From positions 1 through 32,002 of the forward strand of contig DUEN01000060.1 in assembly GCA_011176545.1 (NCBI GenBank): a stretch of 32,002 nucleotides of DNA. The letters are read 5' to 3'. A model generated the notes under the pieces. That model searched no databases, had not been told where the DNA came from, and worked only from the letters and a program-made list of their open reading frames with translations. Position 1 is the stretch's first letter. The number at the start of each line of letters is the position of its first letter. Position numbers and translations under genes: made by a program. This DNA comes from Caldilineae bacterium. Lineage in GTDB: Bacteria > Chloroflexota > Anaerolineae > DUEN01. This document shows, piece after piece, positions 27,501 through 32,002 of this stretch.

Positions 27501-27596
27501 GAGAGGGATGGACTCCCGGCTGGCGCACGCGGCGCTGACCAGTACGATCAGTAAGCAACCTAATATGAGATGGAAACGTCCCTTGAGACGATACAT
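21555..27596 (-). CDS. Alpha-2-macroglobulin-like protease-trap lipoprotein
   Basis: Bacterial alpha-2-macroglobulins trap attacking proteases after cleavage of a bait region, using a reactive thioester. This 2013-residue protein has a signal peptide ending VSAAC (Cys24, with Ser rather than Leu at -3), so it is probably a lipoprotein. Ig-like Big_5-type segments lie near 145-240. An MG2-type domain is marked by DDRKMYRPGEEVHIKG near 687-702. A likely bait segment rich in Ala/Met/Pro/Glu lies near 1210-1300, and the A2M domain with LPDNLTRYRVMAV starts at 1330. The thioester motif CAEQ is intact at 1520-1523, followed by an alpha-helical thioester domain and a C-terminal receptor-like domain ending at 2013. 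AAAGGAG precedes the ATG. No pbpC neighbour is present. Confidence 0.94.
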   Translation of the reverse strand: MYRLKGRFHLILGCLLIVLVSAACASRESIPLPSGGVTMYETDVYFGSEPEEETGEEGLRFRLSEATEALEGARERAPLALPTPLSPEAVQQILSRLPPLPARPEDTQAFALPEESLPPPRAGKTIEEPFPPAEQAEVTQPAVEPLEVLRYQPEGDVPIAPYLSVTFSQPMVALTTHEALAQEQVPVRLTPQPPGTWKWIGTKTLVFQPEGRFPMATRYTVEIPAGTRSAIGGVLEQAVEWTFTTPPPNVQTFYPATGPQRRDVLMFVAFDQRIDPDAVLPTITVTAGKRAYALRLATAEEIAGDATMSRLAKEAGEGRWLAFRTMEPLPADALVTVTIGPDTPSAEGPLRTTEPQTYTFRTYGPLRVEEHGCMWGKECPPMTPWFIRFNNPLDAKAFDTTWVQVSPEVPGLKVGVRGRMITLEGRTRGRTTYQVTLSPAIADVFGQTLEEEQTLTFKVGSASPSILRTRRNLVILDPYGKPAYPVYTTNYRELQVQIYAVEPEQWKAFREFLRDRYREWKLPGRQIFSDTIPVDARPDELTETDIDLSPYVEQGIRHLILAIKPQSPIFPSLAEILQPRQVKAIYVWVQVTRIGLDAFVDDDEIVAWANDLRDGSPLLGVELTLYPTGETATTDTTGVARLKLPATGTASLIIARKDDDVAFLPASTYWRDEGWRRRAAEDWLRWYVFDDRKMYRPGEEVHIKGWIRLIGGGPDGDVGLPSNDVRAVRYQVIGPQGNEILEGRARVSRLGGFDFAFTLPEEVNLGFATITLTAEGAMGIEGRQYNHGFQIQEFRRPEFEVTTQASPGPHFVGEHAILSVEAKYYAGGPLPGAEVTWRISSSPGHYEPPGWDDFIFGRWVPWWVEARSGRFAASFAPWRPTPPPKVETFTGRTDASGVHKLRIDFEAVEPPQPSLVRAEATVMDVNRQAWTSSTNLLVHPAELYVGLRTERMFVERGQPLVVEAIVTDVDGNAIPGRSIHMRAARLDWTFRDGAWQEIEADVQECTVTSAKEPVQCTFETPEGGRYRITATVRDDLERPNQTEITRWVSGGKRPAARRVEKEEVTLIPDRETYQPGDVAEILVQAPFYPAEGLLTLRRSGLITTQRFTMDGPTYTLHIPIEERYIPNVYAQVDLVGAAPRDEGETEEATPPRPAFATGSLNLKVPPLRRTLSLEVTPRDRELEPGGETVIDVTLKDAEGRPVAGGEVAVVVVDEAVLALTRYRLPDPLEVFYSERPTGVSDYHSRQDVLLASPEQLTAEADVRAKERGIAAMRMPMPFAPAMEKAAGAEEAPGMVSPIPIQMRLIFNPLAVFAPEVTTDGEGRAQVSVKLPDNLTRYRVMAVVVAEGKYFGQAESTITARLPLMVRPSPPRFLNFGDRFELPVVVQNQTEEPLEVQVAVRAQNLQLTGPSGVLVTVPADDRVEVRFLAATISAGTARVQVAAVAGSWADAAQFELPVWTPATTEAFAVYGTIDEGAIIQPVIAPTGVFTQFGGLEITTSSTALQELTDAVLYLVSYPYECAEQLASRILAVAALEEVLTAFQAEGLPPSNEIQEAVRRDIERLRAMQNDDGGFPLWRAGDESWPFITVHVAHALQRARSKDYLVPEEMLERTHVYLRDIESHIPDWYSQQAKDTIIAYSLYVRKLMGDPDTEQARRLIRERGLDKLSPEAIGWLYYALAGDPASEAELRDIRRHLMNRVTETAGTAHFVTRYSDEETYVLLRSDRRADGIILEALIADQPDSDLIPKLVRGLLAHRTKGRWANTQENVFVLLALNRYFNTYEAVTPDFIARAWLGEQYVGASEFHGRTTEYRRIRIPMSFLAQAPSRQDLILSKEGEGRLYYRLGIRYAPEDLWLEPMDRGFTVERTYEAVDDPDDVYRDENGVWHVKAGARVRVRVTMVATARRYHVALVDPLPAGFEPLNPALAVTGRLPPDPMRSSSRYWWWFWPWYRHQNLRDERAEAFTPLLWAGVYEYTYIARATTPGEFIVPPAKAEEMYAPETFGRSASDRVIVE

Positions 27597-27885
27597 CGCT
27601 CATGCTCCTTTCTTCTGCAGCCCGCGGATTCGCCCACCGGCACGCGGCATACTGTGTTCCCCGGTCCATTCGATCGTGTGTGGTAACGACGGGAGTTCAG
27701 ATGAACCCTTGGAGGGTCCCGTGGGCCGACGAACCGCCGAGGAGATGATTCATTGTATCATACATCGTCGCCTTTGAGACGTCGCTGTCTAACGCTTTGT
27801 TCCTGGGAGGTCCTCCTACGTACGTAACGTGGACGTGAGGCTGGTTGTTCGGTCGAGGACAGCGATCGCACCTCGTAGCACCGAT
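27597..27885. other. Divergent intergenic region between macroglobulin and TetR genes
   Basis: This region must hold the macroglobulin promoter on the minus strand. A -10-like TATGAT/TACAAT stretch is near 27752-27763, but no convincing -35 was found. TACGTACGTA at 27817-27826 is a 10-bp palindrome of unknown meaning. No gene is supported. Confidence 0.35.
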
Positions 27886-27914
27886 TTGCTCCCTGGGCCT
27901 AGGTAGTGTATCAT
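27886..27914 (+). promoter_or_regulatory. Promoter of the tetR-exporter operon
   Basis: TTGCTC (27886-27891), 17 bp, TATCAT (27909-27914). The -10 has one mismatch and the -35 is weak. The palindromic operator starts 12 bases after the -10, so a repressor bound there would overlap the transcription start. Confidence 0.55.
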
Positions 27915-27925
27915 GCGCTCGAGCT

Positions 27926-27941
27926 TACCGAACGTTCAGTA
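27926..27941. promoter_or_regulatory. Probable TetR-family operator
   Basis: TACCGAACGTTCAGTA is a 16-bp palindrome with one mismatched pair, centred on GAACGTTC. Its length and symmetry fit TetR/AcrR-family operators, and it lies between the -10 box and the tetR start codon. Confidence 0.7.
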
Positions 27942-27963
27942 GCTAGCGGAGGGAGGGCACGTC

Positions 27964-28578
27964 GTGGCGCATACAACAACTGAGGCGATCGACGGGAGGG
28001 AGCGTATTCTGCGCGAGGCGGAGCGTCTCTTCGGCGAGAAGGGATATCGCGGCGTCTCGATCCGGGAGCTGGCCAAGGCCTGTGGCATGACGAACGCGGC
28101 ACTCTATTATCATTTCTCCTGCAAGGAGGATCTCTTTTATCAGGTGGCCATTCGCCACGCGGAGCGTCTGGCGCAGCGGATCCGGGACGAGGCTCAGACG
28201 GCCGGGGATGATCCCCTGGCGCAGCTCACCGCGGCGGCGCGCGTCTATGCCGAACATCTCAAATTCAGGCAAGATACGGCGCATACCTTTGCCGAGGCGT
28301 TCCGACAGATGGGGAAGGAACGGGCTCAGGCGCTGGGGGAGCACTTCCATCGGCATGTCGTCGGCGCTATGGCCGATGTGATCCGTACGGGACAGGAACG
28401 AGGCGTACTACGCGACGTGGACTCGGATCTCGCCGCTCAGGCGTTCATGGGGCTGCTGGGCACGTTACGTTTCCTGCCGCAGGAACAGCGTTTCAGCCCG
28501 GAGATCGTCGAGCGGCTGGTGGATCTGTTTCTATATGGCATGGTGGCGAGGGAAGACACCGGCGATGAGCGAGGATAG
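27964..28578 (+). CDS. TetR/AcrR family transcriptional regulator
   Basis: This 204-residue repressor has the N-terminal helix-turn-helix at about residues 8-55: RERILREAERLFGEKGYRGVSIRELAKACGMTNAALYYHFSCKEDLFYQV. The C-terminal helical domain binds a ligand and mediates dimerisation; its ligand is unknown. It starts with GTG behind GGAGGGAGG. Its stop overlaps the chosen start of the first ABC exporter gene by 14 bases, so the regulator and exporter form one operon. A palindrome in the promoter suggests that it represses itself and the exporter until an effector binds. This is the usual arrangement for drug- or lipid-responsive efflux operons. Confidence 0.94.
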   Translation: MAHTTTEAIDGRERILREAERLFGEKGYRGVSIRELAKACGMTNAALYYHFSCKEDLFYQVAIRHAERLAQRIRDEAQTAGDDPLAQLTAAARVYAEHLKFRQDTAHTFAEAFRQMGKERAQALGEHFHRHVVGAMADVIRTGQERGVLRDVDSDLAAQAFMGLLGTLRFLPQEQRFSPEIVERLVDLFLYGMVAREDTGDERG

Positions 28579-30496
28579 CGACCGCAGGAGGGGAAAACGA
28601 ACGGGGCTGGCTGGCGGAGATGGCCGACCTGGGACGTCAGCCATGGGGGTTGAAGGCCGCCAGCCGAGCATGAAGCGAGACCTCTGGCGTGCACTGGGGT
28701 ACCTGCGCCCCTACTGGTGGGAGGCGCTGGGGGCGTCCCTTAGCCTCCTGCTGGCGACGGCCAGCAACCTAGTGACGCCGCGGCTGTTGCAGATCCTGAT
28801 CGATCGAGGCATTAAGGCCAGCAACCTGCGACTGATCTACTTCATGGCGGGCGGGATCGTGGTGGTCGCCGCGCTGCGCGGCGTGTTCACCTTCCTGCAA
28901 GGCTACCTGGCCGAGAGAGCATCGCAGGGCGTGGCGTTCGATCTGCGCCAGCAGATCTACACCAAATTGCAATCCCTCTCCTTCAGTTACCATGACCAGG
29001 CACAAACCGGCCAGCTTATGACCCGGGCCACGAACGATGTGGATATCGTGCGCATGTTCGTCGGCATGGGGTTCCCCAATCTCCTCAACATTGTGATCGT
29101 ATTCGTGGGCACGGCGGCCCTGCTCTTCGCCATCGACTGGCAATTGGCGCTCATGTCGTTGACCATCGTGCCTGTGGCCCTCACCCTCATATTAACCATC
29201 CTGCGCCGGGTGATGCCGCGCTTCATGATCATCCAACAGAAGCTGGGACATCTCAACACCGTGCTGCAGGAGAACCTGGCCGGTGCCCGGGTGGTAAAGG
29301 CTTTCGCCCGGGAGCCTTACGAGATTCAGCGTTTCAAGGCGGCCAATGAGGACCTGCTGCGGGAGAACCTCTATGTGGCCCGCGTCATGGGGTTCAGCAT
29401 CCCGATCCTGTTTACGTTGGGAGGAGTGGGCACCCTGATCGTCATCTGGGCCGGCGGGCTGCGCGTCATAGGAGGACGGCTTACGCTGGGTGAGCTCGTC
29501 GCCTTCAATACATACCTGGCCTCGCTCACCCTGCCTCTCTTCTTCCTGGGCATGATCCTGGGCATGATGACGCGGGCGGGCGCTTCGGCTCGTCGTGTCT
29601 TCGAGATCCTGGATGCCGAGACTGAGATCAAGGAGAAGCCCGACGCGATCGAGCTGCCGCCCCTCAAGGGACGCGTCGAGTTCGATCACGTGCGCTTCCG
29701 TTACATCGGCGCCAGTGAGGACGCACTGAAAGACGTCTCGTTCGTTGTGGAACCGGGGGAGACGGTCGCCCTGTTGGGCGAGACCGGCTCCGGTAAGACG
29801 ACGATCATTAATCTGATCCCGCGCTTTTATGACGTGACCGCGGGTGCGGTGCGCATCGACGGGTATGATGTACGGGACGTGAAGCTGCACAGCCTGCGGT
29901 CCCAAATCGGGATCGTGTTGCAGGAGACGAACCTGTTCACCGGGACGATCCGGGAGAACATCGCCTTCGGGCGGCCAGACGCCAGCATGGACGAGATCAT
30001 CGAAGCGGCCCAGGCGGCCGAGGCGCACGACTTCATCATGAGCTTCCCGGATGGCTATGAGACCCGCGTGGGGGAGCGTGGCGTAGGGTTGTCGGGCGGG
30101 CAGAAGCAGCGGATCGCTATCGCCCGCGCCCTGTTGATGAATCCTCGCATCCTGATCCTGGATGACTACACCTCCAGCGTGGACGTGGAGACGGAGGCGC
30201 GCATTCAGCGGGCGCTGGAACGGCTCATGGAAGGGCGAACCTCCTTCGTCATCGCCCAACGGGTGAGCACCGTCCGCCGGGCTGATCGGATACTGGTGTT
30301 GGATCATGGCCGGCTGGTGGCCCAGGGAACTCACGAGGAGCTGCTGGAGACCAGCCCCATCTATGCGGAGATCTACTATCTCCAGTTGGGGGGGCAGCAG
30401 CCTGGTCGCCTCTTCGCCCTCTCCACGCCCGGCAACGGAGGCCGTCGGCAGATCAGTAGATCGGTAAGGGCAGAGCGTTTTAAAGAGGTGCGGTGA
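28565..30496 (+). CDS. ABC exporter half-transporter, degenerate-site subunit
   Basis: A type I (MsbA/BmrCD-like) exporter subunit of 643 residues from this start, with six membrane helices (about 50-330) fused to an ATPase domain. Walker A is GETGSGKTT (from residue 405), and the signature LSGGQKQRIAIARAL is canonical. The Walker B region reads LILDDYTSSVD, with Asp534 in place of the catalytic Glu. The switch motif reads IAQRVSTV, with Gln565 in place of His. These changes are characteristic of the degenerate site in heterodimeric exporters such as TM287/288 and BmrCD. Alternative starts at 28643 and 28670 are in frame. Its stop shares one base with the partner's ATG. Exported substrates are unknown. 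Confidence 0.94.
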   Translation: MSEDSDRRRGKRTGLAGGDGRPGTSAMGVEGRQPSMKRDLWRALGYLRPYWWEALGASLSLLLATASNLVTPRLLQILIDRGIKASNLRLIYFMAGGIVVVAALRGVFTFLQGYLAERASQGVAFDLRQQIYTKLQSLSFSYHDQAQTGQLMTRATNDVDIVRMFVGMGFPNLLNIVIVFVGTAALLFAIDWQLALMSLTIVPVALTLILTILRRVMPRFMIIQQKLGHLNTVLQENLAGARVVKAFAREPYEIQRFKAANEDLLRENLYVARVMGFSIPILFTLGGVGTLIVIWAGGLRVIGGRLTLGELVAFNTYLASLTLPLFFLGMILGMMTRAGASARRVFEILDAETEIKEKPDAIELPPLKGRVEFDHVRFRYIGASEDALKDVSFVVEPGETVALLGETGSGKTTIINLIPRFYDVTAGAVRIDGYDVRDVKLHSLRSQIGIVLQETNLFTGTIRENIAFGRPDASMDEIIEAAQAAEAHDFIMSFPDGYETRVGERGVGLSGGQKQRIAIARALLMNPRILILDDYTSSVDVETEARIQRALERLMEGRTSFVIAQRVSTVRRADRILVLDHGRLVAQGTHEELLETSPIYAEIYYLQLGGQQPGRLFALSTPGNGGRRQISRSVRAERFKEVR

Positions 30497-32002
30497 TGTT
30501 TCACGGCGGATTGCGCGGGCTGGCTCGTACACCGGAGAAGCCCAGAAACCGCCGACAGGCGGCTCGACGACTGTTCTCTTACATATGGGCCTATCGCCTG
30601 ACGTTGTTCCTGGTGGCTATCACAACTGTGGGGGCCTCGGCCACCCCTATGATCGTCCCATATCTCGTCGGGCGTGCCATCGATCAATCCATTGTCCAGG
30701 GCGATCGGCATGGGCTGGCGGTCACCATGGGGATGCTCGCTGGGGTGATCGCGGCCGGGTACGTCTTCAACGCGCTGAGCAACTACAGCATGGCTGTCAT
30801 CGCCCAGCGGACCCTGCAAAAGTTGCGCGATGACATCTTCGAGCAGATCCAGAGGCTCTCAATTCGCTACTTCGATACCCATGACGCGGGCGATCTGATG
30901 AGCCGTCTGGTCAACGATACGGACACCATCAACCAGTTCTTAAGTAATGGGCTAAATCGCACGTTGATTAGCGCCCTTTCGTTGACCGGCATCATCATCG
31001 TGATGTTGCGCCTGCAGACGCGTCTGGCGCTGGTGACCTTCCTGGTCATCCCGTTCATGGTGGCGACGACGATCTACTTCGCCCGTCGCGCGCGGAAAGC
31101 CTTCCGGCGCACGCGAGAGACCATCGGCGCGGTCTCCGCCGAGTTGGAGGAGAATATCTCCGGTGTGCGGGAAGTGCAAGCGTTCGCCCGCGAGCGGGTG
31201 AACGTTCGACGTTTCTATGAGCTCAACATGGCCAATCGGGATGCCAATGTCTATGCCCGGACCATCACGGCCGCCTTCATGCCCGCTGTAGATATTCTGA
31301 GCGCCATCGCCATGGCTATCGTCGCTGGCTATGGCGGCTATCTGGCCGTGCGAGGCCAGGCGTCGATTGGCCTGATCGTCGCTTTCCTGGGTTATGTCCA
31401 GCGCTTCTTCATGCCCATCCGTGCCATCTCGCAGCTCTACACAACCATGCAGTCGGCGCTGGCTGGCGCAGAGCGCATCTTCCATCTGCTGGATGAGCAG
31501 CCGGAGATCCAAGACGCGCCGGACGCCATCGAGATGCCGCCTATTCGAGGGCATGTGGTGTTCGATCACGTATACTTCGGCTATAAGCCGGGCGAAGAAG
31601 TGCTGCACGACATCTGTCTGGAGGCCCGACCTGGACAGACCATCGCGCTGGTGGGGCCGACCGGCGCAGGTAAGACCAGCATCGTCAACCTGCTCATGCG
31701 CTTCTACGACGTGTGGGATGGCGCGGTGCTCATCGACGGCATCGACATCCGGAACGTGAAGCAGGCCAGCCTGCGCCGTCAGATGGGTATGGTCCTGCAG
31801 GACACCTTCCTCTTCTCGGGCACGGTGGCCGATAACATCCGCTATGGTCGCCTCGACGCGACGGATGAGGAGGTGGAGGCGGCCGCCCGATTGGTCAACG
31901 CCCACGACTTCATCTCCCGACTGCCGGAGGGCTATCAAACCCACGTGCAGGAGCGGGGTTCTAACTTCTCACAGGGGCAGCGGCAGCTTATCGCCTTCGC
32001 CC
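30496..32002 (+). CDS. ABC exporter half-transporter, partner subunit (cut by window end)
   Basis: The first 502 codons of a type I exporter subunit; the window ends inside the ATPase domain. The membrane domain has about six helices (35-325). FDHVYFGYKPGEEVLHDICLEARPG opens the nucleotide-binding domain, Walker A is GPTGAGKTS (from residue 387) and the Q-loop is MVLQDTFLF. The signature reads FSQGQRQ (491-497), not LSGGQ. This is the expected partner deviation, because this signature faces the degenerate Walker site of the first subunit. The gene begins at the TGATG overlap, after GAGGTG. Walker B and the switch His lie beyond the edge; a canonical LDEATS is expected. Confidence 0.93.
   Translation, partial: MFHGGLRGLARTPEKPRNRRQAARRLFSYIWAYRLTLFLVAITTVGASATPMIVPYLVGRAIDQSIVQGDRHGLAVTMGMLAGVIAAGYVFNALSNYSMAVIAQRTLQKLRDDIFEQIQRLSIRYFDTHDAGDLMSRLVNDTDTINQFLSNGLNRTLISALSLTGIIIVMLRLQTRLALVTFLVIPFMVATTIYFARRARKAFRRTRETIGAVSAELEENISGVREVQAFARERVNVRRFYELNMANRDANVYARTITAAFMPAVDILSAIAMAIVAGYGGYLAVRGQASIGLIVAFLGYVQRFFMPIRAISQLYTTMQSALAGAERIFHLLDEQPEIQDAPDAIEMPPIRGHVVFDHVYFGYKPGEEVLHDICLEARPGQTIALVGPTGAGKTSIVNLLMRFYDVWDGAVLIDGIDIRNVKQASLRRQMGMVLQDTFLFSGTVADNIRYGRLDATDEEVEAAARLVNAHDFISRLPEGYQTHVQERGSNFSQGQRQLIAFA

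Noticed and set aside
27817-27826. TACGTACGTA palindrome as a second regulator site
   Set aside because: It has no resemblance to the GAACGTTC operator, and a 10-bp alternating palindrome can occur by chance.
29192-31944. Two long antisense frames opposite the ABC exporter genes
   Set aside because: They mirror the conserved exporter coding sequence, which explains their openness, and the products show no domain pattern.

Overview
The window looks like a chromosomal segment of a GC-rich, probably thermophilic or mesophilic member of the Chloroflexota (Anaerolineae/Caldilineae-like). This rests on protein style, gene order and intergenic texture: an hrcA-grpE-dnaK operon with a CIRCE operator, very large lipoprotein alpha-2-macroglobulin, DUF3604 and Gfo/Idh proteins, and many short palindromic intergenic repeats. 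The assignment is an inference; no rRNA or other phylogenetic marker RNA lies in the window, and no tRNA or CRISPR array was found.

Region 1 (1-4840, minus strand): a class I heat-shock operon hrcA-grpE-dnaK reads leftwards from a near-consensus promoter directly followed by a perfect CIRCE inverted repeat. dnaJ is absent; an RluE-type 23S rRNA pseudouridine synthase follows dnaK after a hairpin. Region 2 (4841-8811, minus strand): a four-gene surface-polysaccharide operon of two family-2 glycosyltransferases, a polyprenyl-phosphate sugar phosphotransferase and a flavin-reductase-like protein. It starts at a promoter whose spacing suggests a leaderless mRNA and ends in a terminator that abuts the hrcA promoter.

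Region 3 (8812-16690, plus strand): rpiA in a repeat-rich neighbourhood, then a fully consensus sigma-70 promoter (TTGACA, 17 bp, TATAAT) with a leader of about 390 nt ahead of a peptide-type ABC importer (lipoprotein binding protein and two permeases, no ATPases) and an M20 dipeptidase. A Gfo/Idh/MocA oxidoreductase follows. Region 4 (16691-27596): a Tat-signal DUF3604/PHP-type metallohydrolase on the plus strand converges on a pair of ABC-2 permeases (again without an ATPase gene). A 2013-residue alpha-2-macroglobulin-like lipoprotein with an intact CAEQ thioester motif lies upstream of them on the same strand.

Region 5 (27597-32002, plus strand): a TetR regulator with a palindromic operator in its own promoter leads an operon for a heterodimeric ABC exporter. 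The first half-transporter carries the degenerate ATPase features and the second (cut by the window edge) carries the non-canonical signature motif.

Outside genes the main signal is a family of MITE-like elements of about 140-165 bp. They have related inverted ends (core CATATTGG...) around a palindrome of the GTAGGGGCG...CGCCCCTAC type, and sit at operon boundaries near positions 122, 8966, 15270 and 21277. Other dispersed short repeats (GGAGATTAG-type, CGCAAAG-type, CACCAAGG-type) occur between genes, and one GGAGATTAG-type copy appears to have entered a glycosyltransferase gene in frame.
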